Shown: positions 43,894 to 52,835 of the stretch, one piece after another
Numbering within the stretch: position 1 is the first letter of the stretch
Layout of the letters: every line of letters begins with the position of its first letter
Source of the DNA: Candidatus Pantoea formicae
Lineage (GTDB): Bacteria > Pseudomonadota > Gammaproteobacteria > Enterobacterales > Enterobacteriaceae
Assembly: GCF_011752625.1 (NCBI RefSeq)
Contig: NZ_VWXD01000019.1
Location: 1-64,000 of the forward strand
DNA length: 64,000 nucleotides
Direction of reading: 5' to 3'
Translations under genes and position numbers: made by a program
Notes under the pieces: generated by a model
Database searches by the model: none
The model's input: the letters and a program-made list of their open reading frames with translations, nothing else
Told to the model about the DNA's origin: nothing

Positions 43894-45007
43894 ACACCAC
43901 TAACAACTCTCCCTCTCTTCCCGCATTTTCCCCCGCCAGCCGCACTACCAGCATCCCCGCCGTAGCAAACTTCATCAAATTCCGTGCATACAGCACTCCA
44001 CCAAACTCCGCCACCAGCGGCGTCACCTGATCGGTTATCGGGTCCACAATCTCCGCCACTACTTCACCCGGCTTGATCCACTCGCCCAACTCGCGGCGGT
44101 TCAACAGCAACCCAGAGTGCGGAGCATGAATATACTCACAGCCCGCCAAAGGTGTCGCCGGATTAATCAGGGCAGGGGATTCAGCCACCTCTCCGGCGAT
44201 ATAGCCGCCCTCAATCAACGCATTAATAATTGCATCCGCATCCTTCTCCGCCTGTTCAGGAGAAACATCTGCAACCCCACGTAACTCCAGTGTCACTGGC
44301 AGCAATCCACGTGGCATCGGGTACTCACTACCAAATCGCTCAGCTAGCGTCAGCCAAGGCTCGCAGCAGGCCTCATCAAACGGCTCGCCACCAGAGATTT
44401 GCGCCAGCAGCTGAACTTCACTGCCCAGCCAGCGAGCAAGCGGTTCAATCTCCTGCCAGGCGTGAGGGGTTGTGTAGAGGTGTGGTAGTGCATCCCAGTC
44501 ACAGTGCAGGTCAATCATTAAGTCTGCCTGGCTCGCCATCCGCATCAGCGTGAAACGCTGTGCTTCCAGTTCGGTTTTAGCAATGCGGTCGCGGTAATGA
44601 CGGTCTATAGCATCTCGGATCAGTCGCTTGTTTTCGTATTCGCTTTGCGTCAGTGAACCGGCCAGTTCGGCAGCCAGTGTTTCTCCCAGTGCGGGAAAGC
44701 GACGATTAAAATCCTGTCCTGATAGGGTATGAAAACGGCCCAAATGGCTGCCGTGCCAGTGCTGTCCCATAGCGAGAGGATTGGCGACTGGCACTAGTGT
44801 GATTTTTGATTTGAGTTGTCCAGCTGATTCGAGCGCCAGCAGTTTTTGTTTCAAAAACCACGCCACTGCCATACCCGGTAACTCATCGCCGTGAAGTGCC
44901 GCCTGAATGTAGACTCGCTGCTGTGAATCCGTACCGAAATGGAAGCTGACGATTTCACGCTGTGTGCCGAGGGAGGCACTTAACAGAGGATGATGTTGTT
45001 GTTGCAT
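43892..45007 (-). CDS. Succinylglutamate desuccinylase/aspartoacylase-family zinc deacylase
   Basis: About 371 aa. Zinc-ligand motifs of the M14-related family are intact: HGDELPG (His and Glu) near the N-terminus and LMIDLHCDWD for the second His. GQDFNRRFP is also conserved. The C-terminal third, with EYIHAPHSGLLLNRRELGEWI and VEIVDPIT, looks like a lipoyl/biotinyl-type beta domain common in this branch. It would remove an acyl group from an N-acylated amino acid or similar substrate; which one is unknown. ATG 45007 gives MQQQHHPLLSA; an in-frame GTG at 45037 cannot be excluded. It is next to an amino-acid binding protein gene on the same strand. Confidence 0.78.
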   Translation of the reverse strand: MQQQHHPLLSASLGTQREIVSFHFGTDSQQRVYIQAALHGDELPGMAVAWFLKQKLLALESAGQLKSKITLVPVANPLAMGQHWHGSHLGRFHTLSGQDFNRRFPALGETLAAELAGSLTQSEYENKRLIRDAIDRHYRDRIAKTELEAQRFTLMRMASQADLMIDLHCDWDALPHLYTTPHAWQEIEPLARWLGSEVQLLAQISGGEPFDEACCEPWLTLAERFGSEYPMPRGLLPVTLELRGVADVSPEQAEKDADAIINALIEGGYIAGEVAESPALINPATPLAGCEYIHAPHSGLLLNRRELGEWIKPGEVVAEIVDPITDQVTPLVAEFGGVLYARNLMKFATAGMLVVRLAGENAGREGELLVV

Positions 45008-45148
45008 AATACTGTCGATGTCCTGTATCCACGGCACGATAAGCGTCGTACCTGATTAATTTATTGAATGGAATTATAGTTCTGCTGAGAAAATGAGCGG
45101 GGAAAGATGCCATAAATTCTATCAGCTGGCTGGTAGAACCTATTTATT

Positions 45149-45168
45149 GGGCGGCCTCTAGGCCGCCC
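45149..45168 (-). terminator. Hairpin after the binding-protein gene
   Basis: GGGCGGCCT and AGGCCGCCC form a perfect nine-pair stem with a two-base loop. The minus-strand downstream sequence is AATAAATAG rather than a clean T-run, so it may be a partial terminator or a mRNA-stabilising hairpin between the two genes. Confidence 0.55.
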
Positions 45169-45180
45169 CGACAAAAAGCT

Positions 45181-45978
45181 TTAATGCGGGATGGAAACAT
45201 CCGTTGCAAAATACTTCTTCTGGATCTTATCGAAGGTGCCGTTCTTTTGGATTTCAGCAAATGCATTATCCAGTGCGGTTTTCAACTCGGCATCGCCTTT
45301 ACGCAGACCAATCGCGGTACCTGGACCGATAATGGGATCTTCAACAATCGGGCCAGCCAGTTCGAAATCTTTGCCCTGCGGCTGCTTCAGGAAGCCATTT
45401 GCTGCCTGAGCCGCATCGGTGAACACCACATCTAAACGGCCAGAAATTAAATCACTCTCAACCTGAGCCTGGTCGCCGTATGGCACCACATTCACGCCGT
45501 GTGGCTGCCATTTTGCCAGCGCATAGCGTTCCTGCACGGTTCCCTGCTCAACACCCACTGTTTTCCCTTTCAAAGATTCAGCGGTAGGCAGCAGGCCAGA
45601 GCCTTTACGCGCAATTAACTGAGTTTTGGTGTCGTACAATGGCACGGTGAAGTCAATCTGCTTCAGGCGTTCTTCAGTGATACCCATATCTGAAAGAATG
45701 GCGTCGAACTTACGCGCCTTCAATGCAGGGATCATGCCGTCAAACTGGCTCTCAACCCAGACGCATTTGGCTTGCATCTGCTCGCACAGGGCATTACCCA
45801 AGTCGATATCAAAACCAACCAGCTTGCCTTGTGGTGTTTTGGATTCGAAAGGAGGATAGGTGGGGTCAACAGCGAAGCGTACCTGATCAATCTTTGCCTG
45901 CGCGCCAAATGCGCAACCTGCCAGTACAGCCAGCGCCAGCGTCTGGCGCAGGCGGGCAGTAAAACGAGAACTTGCCAT
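45181..45978 (-). CDS. Periplasmic amino-acid binding protein (ArgT/HisJ family)
   Basis: A 265-aa solute-binding protein of an ABC uptake system. A Sec signal peptide (LRQTLALAVLAGCAFGAQA) precedes the mature start KIDQVRFAVDPTYPPFESK. The signature FDIDLGNALCEQMQAKC, the DAILSDMGITEERLKQIDF segment and VGVEQGTVQERYA are those of lysine/arginine/ornithine/histidine-binding proteins. ATG 45978 has AAGAAGA upstream; the frame to 46029 is an artefact. No cognate permease or ATPase gene is nearby, so it must use a system encoded elsewhere or serve another purpose. Confidence 0.85.
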   Translation of the reverse strand: MASSRFTARLRQTLALAVLAGCAFGAQAKIDQVRFAVDPTYPPFESKTPQGKLVGFDIDLGNALCEQMQAKCVWVESQFDGMIPALKARKFDAILSDMGITEERLKQIDFTVPLYDTKTQLIARKGSGLLPTAESLKGKTVGVEQGTVQERYALAKWQPHGVNVVPYGDQAQVESDLISGRLDVVFTDAAQAANGFLKQPQGKDFELAGPIVEDPIIGPGTAIGLRKGDAELKTALDNAFAEIQKNGTFDKIQKKYFATDVSIPH

Positions 45979-46044
45979 AATATCGGTCTTCTTTATTCGT
46001 GATGTGGAATGACGCAGAGTACCGATCACTGTTGGTTATGGCAA

Positions 46045-46521
46045 TTAACAGATTATTTTCACAACGTTACCACTATGAAGTGCACGATAATCGTCCACCT
46101 TCAGCACCACCGACTTCTCAAGCAGGCCCGCGTTAAAGGCAATCTCTTCGTAACGTTCAAACAGCAAAGGGTCCACCACCAACTTCAGATCGGGGTGAAA
46201 ACTGAAAGGCGGAATCGCACCGAACACACAGCCGGTTAACGCGTCCACTTCTGCTGGAGAAGCCAAAGAAGCGCGACGTCCACCCACCGCTTCTGCCACT
46301 TTGCTCAGGTCTGCTTGTTGGTCAGCGGGCAATATCGCCAGCACGTGCTGCTTGATACCGTTACCTTTCACATGGCACACCAGCGCCTTAGCACCTTGTC
46401 CCACTTCCGTACCACGGATCGCGGCGACGGCTTCACACTTACCCGTTGCTTCATGCTCCATCAGACGATAGCGGGCGTGGTGCTGGTCGAGGAGAGCGAT
46501 CAGTTTTTCATGAGTGGTCAT
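46045..46521 (-). CDS. yeaK: YeaK-type mischarged aminoacyl-tRNA deacylase (YbaK/ProX superfamily)
   Basis: A 158-aa cytoplasmic protein very similar to E. coli YeaK. GKCEAVAAIRGTEVGQGAKALV contains the catalytic-lysine region, with VLAILPADQQADLSKVAEAVGG, ASPAEVDALTGCVFGAIPPFSFHPDL and ADP-LLFERYEEIAFNAG-type segments. Family members hydrolyse mischarged tRNAs to keep translation accurate; YeaK is reported to act on Ser/Thr and Ile-class mischarging, from memory. It is separate from the his operon on the same strand. Confidence 0.88.
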   Translation of the reverse strand: MTTHEKLIALLDQHHARYRLMEHEATGKCEAVAAIRGTEVGQGAKALVCHVKGNGIKQHVLAILPADQQADLSKVAEAVGGRRASLASPAEVDALTGCVFGAIPPFSFHPDLKLVVDPLLFERYEEIAFNAGLLEKSVVLKVDDYRALHSGNVVKIIC

Positions 46522-46537
46522 GGAGAATCCGTCCTTA

Positions 46538-46566
46538 AAAAGCGCAATAAATGGCTCCGCTACGAG
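46538..46566. repeat. Fragment of the dispersed GTAGCGGCG-type palindrome
   Basis: AGCGCAATAAATGGCTCCGCTACGA resembles one half of the element seen complete at 22133-22177. No partner half is present. The rest of the 46522-46702 gap holds nothing recognisable. Confidence 0.45.
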
Positions 46567-46702
46567 TTGGGTGCAGTATGTGTTTCTGAGCCTCTAAGCT
46601 CGCACAAATTTGAAGCGATGAGATTCATGGCGTTATTTTGAGAAACATACTGCTCAAAATCAGCCTTTGAAGCCAATTTTGAGCAGCTAATTGCACAACC
46701 CA

Positions 46703-47314
46703 TTATTTATGACGCGCGCGCAGATTGTTAATGATAGTGCTCAAATCCAGGTCTTGATCCTGCAGCAATACCATCAGGTGGTACAGCAAGTCAGACGCTT
46801 CATTGGTCAGCTCATGACGGTCATTGACCGTGGCAGCCAACGCGGTTTCCACGCCTTCTTCACCCACTTTCTGTGCGATGCGCTTGGTGCCGCTGGCATA
46901 CAGTTTCGCGGTGTATGAACTCTCAGGATCGGCGCTCTTACGCGAAGCCAGTAGCTGTTCCAACTGATACAGGAATGCCCAATCTGGTGCCGCCGGTGAG
47001 AAGCAGCTAGACGTACCTAAGTGGCAGGTTGGCCCAATCGGGTTAGCCAGCACCAGCAGGGTGTCGTTGTCACAATCCGGCGTGATGCTTGTCACTTGCA
47101 GGAAGTGGCCGGAAGTTTCGCCCTTGGTCCACAAGCGGTTTTTGGTGCGAGAGAAGAAGGTGACGTTGCCTTCCGCCAGCGTCTTTTGCAGCGCTTCCTC
47201 GTTCATATAACCGTGCATCAACACTTCGCCAGAGACGTTGTGCTGGACGATAACAGGCATCATGCCCGCGGTCTTGGCCCAATCCAGTTTGGCCAGTTGT
47301 TCTGCAGTTAACAC
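46703..47314 (-). CDS. hisI: HisI(E), phosphoribosyl-AMP cyclohydrolase / phosphoribosyl-ATP pyrophosphatase
   Basis: A 203-aa bifunctional enzyme for steps 2 and 3 of histidine biosynthesis. The N-terminal cyclohydrolase half has MHGYMNEEAL, SRTKNRLWTKGETSGH, DCDNDTLL and the Zn-binding GPTCHLGTSSC. The C-terminal pyrophosphatase half has KVGEEGVETALAA and NEASDLLYHLMVLL. It is the last gene of the his operon and overlaps hisF by 7 nt. Confidence 0.97.
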   Translation of the reverse strand: MLTAEQLAKLDWAKTAGMMPVIVQHNVSGEVLMHGYMNEEALQKTLAEGNVTFFSRTKNRLWTKGETSGHFLQVTSITPDCDNDTLLVLANPIGPTCHLGTSSCFSPAAPDWAFLYQLEQLLASRKSADPESSYTAKLYASGTKRIAQKVGEEGVETALAATVNDRHELTNEASDLLYHLMVLLQDQDLDLSTIINNLRARHK

Positions 47315-48084
47315 GCGCGAATCTCCACACCGTTGTCGATCAGGAAGTTTTTCAACTCGCCGATATTGATAATTTGTTTGTGAAACACTGAAGCGGCCAA
47401 GGCGCCATCCACGTTAGCCTGCTCGAAGGCTTCAAGGAAGTGTGGCATGGTTCCGGCACCGCCCGAAGCAATTAGAGGCACTTTACAGACATCACGCACT
47501 TTCTTCAGCTGTACCAGATCATAGCCGTTACGCACGCCGTCTTGGTTCATCATGTTCAGTACGATTTCGCCCGCACCTAGCTCCTGCACTTCCTGCACCC
47601 AATCGAGGGTTTCCCAGGTGGTGACGCGCGTACGTGACTCGTCGCCGGTGTACTGGTTAACGTGATACTTGCCAGTCGCTTCATCGAACCAGGTATCAAT
47701 GCCGACCACGATGCACTGCACGCCAAAGCGATCGGCCAGGCGGGTAATCAGCGTTGGGTCAGCCAGCGCCGGAGAGTTGATGGAGATCTTGTCTGCGCCG
47801 AACTGCAAAATGCGCGCCGCATCCTCCTCACTCTTGATACCGCCCGCCACGCAGAACGGAATGTCGATCACTTCCGCTACGCGAGATACCCAGCTTTTAT
47901 CTACCACGCGGCCATCGGAAGAGGCGGTGATATCGTAGAACACCAGCTCGTCAGCCCCTTCTTGCGCATAGCGCTGCGCTAAAGGCACGATATCGCCGAT
48001 GATTTCGTGATTACGGAATTGGACGCCTTTCACCACTTGCCCGTCACGTACGTCGAGACAAGGAATTATCCGTTTTGCCAGCAT
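47308..48084 (-). CDS. hisF: Imidazole glycerol phosphate synthase cyclase subunit
   Basis: A 258-aa (beta/alpha)8 barrel that receives ammonia from HisH and closes the imidazole ring, yielding IGP and AICAR. MLAKRIIPCLDVRDGQVVKGV carries the catalytic Asp in strand 1; DKISINSPAL and ASGGAGTMPHF are the phosphate-binding loops. It overlaps hisA by about 19 nt and hisI by 7 nt. Confidence 0.97.
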   Translation of the reverse strand: MLAKRIIPCLDVRDGQVVKGVQFRNHEIIGDIVPLAQRYAQEGADELVFYDITASSDGRVVDKSWVSRVAEVIDIPFCVAGGIKSEEDAARILQFGADKISINSPALADPTLITRLADRFGVQCIVVGIDTWFDEATGKYHVNQYTGDESRTRVTTWETLDWVQEVQELGAGEIVLNMMNQDGVRNGYDLVQLKKVRDVCKVPLIASGGAGTMPHFLEAFEQANVDGALAASVFHKQIINIGELKNFLIDNGVEIRAC

Positions 48085-48803
48085 GCAATCGCCTCCGCTA
48101 CGGTGAATTTATCTTCCAATAAGGCACGACCGACAATCACACCCAGTGCGCCACTGCCGCGTAAGGCAGCGATGTCATCCAGCGAGCCGATGCCGCCAGA
48201 AGACTGGAAAGTGATATCCGGGAAGGCGGTGGAGACTTCTTTATACAGCTCAACGTTGGAGCCGCTCAGGGTGCCATCACGTGAGATATCAGTGCACAAC
48301 ACGTGCTTCAGGCCAACCGGTTGATACCAGCCGATCACCTCTTCCAGTGTCACACCTGCCGCTTCCTGCCAGCCGCTGATCGCCACTTCTTTGCGATTGT
48401 TGGCATCAATACGGACATCCAGTGCCAGTACAATGGCATCCGCGCCGAACTCATCAAACCAACTTTTCACTTCTTCCGGCTGCTTTACTGCTGTGGAGCC
48501 GACCACCACACGGGTCGCGCCAGCAGCCAGTAATGCTGCGACGTCATCACGATTGCGGATGCCGCCACCGACTTGTACCGGCACATTCACACCGCGCAGC
48601 AGGGTAGTCAGCAGAGGAATCTGGCGCTTGGCCGGATCTTTAGCACCGGTTAAATCCACCAGATGCAGCACTTCTGCACCCTGGCGTTCGTAATCCTGCA
48701 GACGCGGCAGCGGATCGCTACCATAGTCGCGCTGTTGGCCGTAGTCGCCCTGATGCAGTCGCACCACTTTGCCGTCGATTAAATCTAATGCGGGAATAAT
48801 CAT
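48066..48803 (-). CDS. hisA: ProFAR isomerase
   Basis: A 245-aa (beta/alpha)8 barrel isomerising the step-3 product to PRFAR. It is colinear with E. coli HisA: MIIPALDLIDGKVVRLHQGDYG, VQVGGGIRN, ISRDGTLSGSN, SSGGIGSLDDI. The in-frame GTG at 48806 is immediately upstream, but the ATG at 48803, which overlaps the hisH stop (TGATG), is the family start. Confidence 0.97.
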   Translation of the reverse strand: MIIPALDLIDGKVVRLHQGDYGQQRDYGSDPLPRLQDYERQGAEVLHLVDLTGAKDPAKRQIPLLTTLLRGVNVPVQVGGGIRNRDDVAALLAAGATRVVVGSTAVKQPEEVKSWFDEFGADAIVLALDVRIDANNRKEVAISGWQEAAGVTLEEVIGWYQPVGLKHVLCTDISRDGTLSGSNVELYKEVSTAFPDITFQSSGGIGSLDDIAALRGSGALGVIVGRALLEDKFTVAEAIACWQNG

Positions 48804-49393
48804 CACATCTCCAGGAAGTTTTTCAGCAACTGTGCGCCTGCTTTGCCAGAACGCTCCGGGTGGAACTGCACGCCGAAGAAGTTATCTTTCTGCAACGCAG
48901 CGGTGAACGGGTGGCCGTAATCGCACTGGGCGATGGTATTGGCATTCACCGGCATGGCGTAGCTGTGCACAAAATAGAAATAGCTGCCGTCTGGGATATT
49001 GCGGAACAGATGATTGCCGGCTTGCGATGTGATCTGGTTCCAGCCCATATGCGGTAAGGGCAAACCTTGGGTATCCATCAGGGAAACCGGCTCATCGAGA
49101 ATACCAAGGGTGCTGACGCCACCGTTCTCATCGCTCCCGCGACCCAGCAACTGCATGCCAAGACAAATACCCAGCACCGGTTGGGTACAGGCTTTGATCA
49201 GATCGATCAGGTCGCGCTCCTGCAGTTGATTCATGGCGGCTTGTGCGGTGCCCACCCCCGGCAGTAACAGCTTATCGGCACGCAGCACCACATCCGGATC
49301 GCGGCTCACCTCTGGCGTGTAGCCGAGGCGCTCAATCGCCCACTTCACCGAGGAAAGGTTGGCGCACCCGGTATCGAGAATCACCACATTCAT
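48803..49393 (-). CDS. hisH: Imidazole glycerol phosphate synthase glutaminase subunit
   Basis: A 196-aa class-I glutamine amidotransferase supplying ammonia to HisF. The nucleophile elbow is LGICLGMQLLG with the catalytic Cys; GVQFHPERSG holds the catalytic His and Glu; LLPGVGTAQ forms the oxyanion region. The ATG at 49393 overlaps the hisB stop; the preceding in-frame GTG is ignored. Confidence 0.97.
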   Translation of the reverse strand: MNVVILDTGCANLSSVKWAIERLGYTPEVSRDPDVVLRADKLLLPGVGTAQAAMNQLQERDLIDLIKACTQPVLGICLGMQLLGRGSDENGGVSTLGILDEPVSLMDTQGLPLPHMGWNQITSQAGNHLFRNIPDGSYFYFVHSYAMPVNANTIAQCDYGHPFTAALQKDNFFGVQFHPERSGKAGAQLLKNFLEM

Positions 49394-50460
49394 CACAGCA
49401 CTCCTTTCGAACTCGGCAGGGTGTTGCCTTCCACGCGAATCGCCTGGCGCAGCGTGCGGCCAAAGGCTTTAAACAGGCTTTCCACGCGATGATGGTCGTT
49501 CTTACCTTTGGTTTTCAGGTGCAGGGTGCTCATCATGGCGTAGGAGAGAGAGCTGAAGAAGTGCTCAACCATCTCGGTGCTGAGATCGCCAACGCGCTGG
49601 TAGCTGAACTCGGCTTTGAATTCGATGTGCGGTCGGCCAGAGATATCCAGCGCGCAGCGCGCCAGGCACTCGTCCATCGGCAGCACGAAGCCGAAACGAC
49701 CGATGCCACGTTTGTCGCCCAGTGCTTTCAGCAGGGCTTCACCGAGCGCCAGACCGGTATCTTCCACGGTGTGGTGATCGTCGATATAGAGATCGCCTTT
49801 CACATCAATGTTCATGCGGAAGCCGCCGTGTACGGCGATCTGATCCAGCATGTGATCAAAGAAGCCGACGCCAGTGTTGATCTTGCTGCCGCCTTCACGG
49901 TCCAGCCACACTTCCACTTTGATCTGTGTCTCTTTGGTATCACGTTGTACCAGCGCATGGCGGTCACGTTTGGTCAGTTGCGTTTGAATCGCATCCCAAT
50001 CGATCCCTTCCTTACCATAGCGCAGACCCTGAATACCCATATTCTCGGCCAGCTGAATATCGGTGAGGCGGTCGCCGATCACATAGCTGTTTGCGGTGTC
50101 CAGTGCGCCTTGGGCCAGCCAGGCTTCTACCATTTTGGTTTTCGGCTTGCGGCAATCGCAGTGGTCATCGGGCATATGTGGGCAGATCAAGATGTCACTG
50201 AAGTTGATGCCCTGCGAAGTCAGGATCTGCATCATCAGGTTGTGTGGGCCATCAAAATCAGCCTGCGGGAAGCTGTCGGTGCCTAAGCCATCCTGATTGG
50301 TGATCATCACCAGCTGATAACCGGCATTTTGCAGGGCCAGCAGCGCAGGAATGGCATTCTTTTCAAACGCCAGCTTTTCCATGCGATCCACCTGAAAATC
50401 GGTTGGTGGCTCAGAGATGATGGTACCGTCGCGGTCAATAAATAGGGTCTTCTGGCTCAT
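49393..50460 (-). CDS. hisB: HisB, histidinol-phosphatase / imidazoleglycerol-phosphate dehydratase
   Basis: A 355-aa bifunctional enzyme. The N-terminal HAD phosphatase has FIDRDGTII and MITNQDGLGT plus the zinc-binding CPHMPDDHCDCRKPK. The C-terminal dehydratase has GVGFFDHMLDQIAVHGG, DDHHTVEDTGLALG, MDECLARCALD and GKNDHHRVE, the metal-binding histidines. The family start MSQKTLFIDRDG is at ATG 50460; the 16-residue upstream extension in the open frame lies in hisC. A 347-codon antisense frame opposite it is an artefact of codon bias. Confidence 0.97.
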   Translation of the reverse strand: MSQKTLFIDRDGTIISEPPTDFQVDRMEKLAFEKNAIPALLALQNAGYQLVMITNQDGLGTDSFPQADFDGPHNLMMQILTSQGINFSDILICPHMPDDHCDCRKPKTKMVEAWLAQGALDTANSYVIGDRLTDIQLAENMGIQGLRYGKEGIDWDAIQTQLTKRDRHALVQRDTKETQIKVEVWLDREGGSKINTGVGFFDHMLDQIAVHGGFRMNIDVKGDLYIDDHHTVEDTGLALGEALLKALGDKRGIGRFGFVLPMDECLARCALDISGRPHIEFKAEFSYQRVGDLSTEMVEHFFSSLSYAMMSTLHLKTKGKNDHHRVESLFKAFGRTLRQAIRVEGNTLPSSKGVL

Positions 50461-50462
50461 GC

Positions 50463-51527
50463 TTACTCCACTGATAAGGCTTGCAGTGCGGCGAGCAGGC
50501 GCTCGCACTCTTTACGGGTGCCGATGGAGATGCGCAGGCATCCCGCAAGGCCGGGGTTTTTATTTTGGTCGCGCAGAATAATGCCTTGATCCCACAGCGT
50601 TTTAAATACTTTTGGCGAATCCGTGAAGCGCGCCAGAATGTAGTTGGTTTCGCTTGGGAATACTTGCTGCACCACGCTCAGCTGTGGCAGTTGTTCAAAC
50701 AGCCAGGCGCGATTGGCGTTGAGCTCAGCGACGTGCTGACGCATCAGGGCAATGCCTTCTTCGCTCAGCGCCTGTCCTGCCACATCCGCAACCGGTGTGG
50801 CCAGCGGGTAAGGGGCAATCACTTTCATCAGCAGGTCAATGACGGGCTTGTTTGCTAGCGTGAAACCACAGCGTAAGCCTGCGAGGGCAAAGGCTTTCGA
50901 CAAGGTACGCAGAATCACCAGGTGCGGGTAATCTTTCAGCCAGCCGGCCAGGGTCGCTTCTGGGCAGAACTCGATATAGGCTTCATCGGCGACCAGCAGC
51001 GCTTTACCGGCGGTCATCTCCAGCAGTTTGCGGATATCGTCTTGATTGATCAAGTTGCCGGTTGGATTGTTCGGGCTGCACATGTAGACCACTTTTACGC
51101 CGTCCAACTGCTCAGCGATAGCGGGCAAATTCAGCTGCCAGTCATTCAATGCCGCCACGGTACGGTACTCAATACCGATAGTCTCCGCGCTCACGCTGTA
51201 CATGCCGTAGGTTGGTGGGCAAAACAGAATCGCATCTTTGCCTGGCTCGCAAAAGGCACGCATCAGCAGTTCGATACCTTCATCGGCACCACGACTGACA
51301 ATCACTTGCTCCGGCGATAAACCGGCATAAGCCGCATAACGCTCAATAACAAGTTTAGGCTGGCATTCCGGGTAGCGGTTTAGCGTTTGCTGTGACAGCT
51401 CAAACGGCACCGGCAGTGGAAATTCGTTGGCGTTCAGCCATACATCACCATTACCCCCTAAACGACGCGCAGATTGATACGGCGTCAACGCGCGCACATT
51501 GGCGCGGGCTAAATCTTCAATGCTCAT
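50463..51527 (-). CDS. hisC: Histidinol-phosphate aminotransferase
   Basis: A 354-aa PLP-dependent aminotransferase. LNANEFPLP, SRGADEGIELLMR, CSPNNPTGN, VADEAYIEF and the PLP-lysine segment TLSKAFALAGLRCGF are all present. It overlaps hisD by 4 nt (ATGA type) and ends 2 nt before hisB. Confidence 0.97.
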   Translation of the reverse strand: MSIEDLARANVRALTPYQSARRLGGNGDVWLNANEFPLPVPFELSQQTLNRYPECQPKLVIERYAAYAGLSPEQVIVSRGADEGIELLMRAFCEPGKDAILFCPPTYGMYSVSAETIGIEYRTVAALNDWQLNLPAIAEQLDGVKVVYMCSPNNPTGNLINQDDIRKLLEMTAGKALLVADEAYIEFCPEATLAGWLKDYPHLVILRTLSKAFALAGLRCGFTLANKPVIDLLMKVIAPYPLATPVADVAGQALSEEGIALMRQHVAELNANRAWLFEQLPQLSVVQQVFPSETNYILARFTDSPKVFKTLWDQGIILRDQNKNPGLAGCLRISIGTRKECERLLAALQALSVE

Positions 51528-52831
51528 GCTTGCTCCTTCAGCGCGGCAACACGCAGGGTAACGGCGTTTTTGTGGGCTTCTAACTGCTCAGCAGCAGCCA
51601 GGGTTTCGATGGTGGCAGCCAGATTGAGGAAGCCTTGCGGCGTCAACTCTTGCACCGTCATGCGCTTCTGAAAATCGGCCAGGCCAAGGCTGGAACAGGT
51701 TGCGGTATAGCCATACGTCGGCAACACATGGTTGGTACCAGAAGCATAATCTCCCGCCGATTCCGGTGACCAATCGCCGAGGAACACAGAACCGGCACTG
51801 GTGATCTTATCGACCAGATCACGCGGCTGGCGCGTCTGGATGATCAGGTGCTCCGGGCCATACAGGTTAGAAATTTCCACACACTGCGCCAGATCGCGCA
51901 GCACAATCAGACGGCTACTTTCCAGTGCCTGGCGTGCCGTAGCCGCACGTGGCAACTGCGCCAGCTGCTCCTCGACTGCCAATGCCACGCCTTCTGCCAG
52001 TTTCAGCGAAGGAGTTAATAGAATCACCTGTGAATCCGGGCCGTGCTCCGCTTGCGACAACAGGTCTGAAGCGACAAACGCTGGCGTGGCACCTTCATCA
52101 GCAATCACCAACACTTCAGATGGACCAGCAGGCATATCAATCGCGGCACCATCTAAACGCTGGCTCACCTGACGTTTCGCCTCGGTCACGTAGGCATTGC
52201 CTGGGCCAAAGATTTTGTCCACTTTGGGCACCGTTTCCGTCCCGAAGGCCAGCGAAGCAATCGCTTGCGCACCGCCTACCTGAAACACTTCTTTTACGCC
52301 GCATAGCTGTGCCGCATACAGAATCTCATCGGCAATCGGTGGAGGTGAACAGAGCACCACGCGACCACAACCGGCGATACGTGCTGGCGTTGCCAGCATC
52401 AAGACTGTGGAGAAGAGTGGGGCAGAGCCACCTGGAATGTAGAGGCCAACAGACTTCACCGGACGGGTGATCTGCTGGCAGCGCACGCCAGGCTGGGTCT
52501 CGATATCCACGGCAGGCAAAATCTGCGCGTTGTGGAAGGTCTCGATATTCCCCACCGCCACCGCCATCGCCTGCTTGAGTGAGTCACTCAGACGGTCGCT
52601 GGCCGCTTGCATCTCTTCTGGCGTCACGCGCAGGTTTTTCACCTGCGCTTTATCGAAGCGTGCACTGAACTCGCGCAATGCCTCATCACCTTGTTCTTTC
52701 ACTTTGGTCAGCACATCGCGCACGATTTCGCTGATGCTCGCCGAAGCGGAAATCGCCGGGCGCATCAGCAGCGCTTGCTGCTGCTGTTCATCACACTGTT
52801 GCCAGTCAATCGGGGTCATGATTGTGCTCAT
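51524..52831 (-). CDS. hisD: Histidinol dehydrogenase
   Basis: A 435-aa zinc enzyme performing the last two oxidations to histidine. PGGSAPLFSTVLMLATPA, KIFGPGNAYVTEAKRQVS, DMPAGPSEVLVIAD, LLSQAEHGPDSQ with zinc-ligand residues, and GPEHLI are conserved. The open frame extends 32 codons further, but ATG 52831 has TTGGAG eight bases upstream and gives MSTIMTPIDWQQC, matching the family N-terminus. Confidence 0.97.
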   Translation of the reverse strand: MSTIMTPIDWQQCDEQQQQALLMRPAISASASISEIVRDVLTKVKEQGDEALREFSARFDKAQVKNLRVTPEEMQAASDRLSDSLKQAMAVAVGNIETFHNAQILPAVDIETQPGVRCQQITRPVKSVGLYIPGGSAPLFSTVLMLATPARIAGCGRVVLCSPPPIADEILYAAQLCGVKEVFQVGGAQAIASLAFGTETVPKVDKIFGPGNAYVTEAKRQVSQRLDGAAIDMPAGPSEVLVIADEGATPAFVASDLLSQAEHGPDSQVILLTPSLKLAEGVALAVEEQLAQLPRAATARQALESSRLIVLRDLAQCVEISNLYGPEHLIIQTRQPRDLVDKITSAGSVFLGDWSPESAGDYASGTNHVLPTYGYTATCSSLGLADFQKRMTVQELTPQGFLNLAATIETLAAAEQLEAHKNAVTLRVAALKEQA

Positions 52832-52835
52832 GCTG

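Noticed and set aside
49243..50286. A 347-codon plus-strand ORF opposite hisB
   Set aside because: It is antisense to a fully conserved hisB and results from its codon usage; the product has no recognisable domain.
51949..52470. A 173-codon plus-strand ORF opposite hisD
   Set aside because: Antisense shadow of hisD with a Pro/Arg-rich, low-complexity product.
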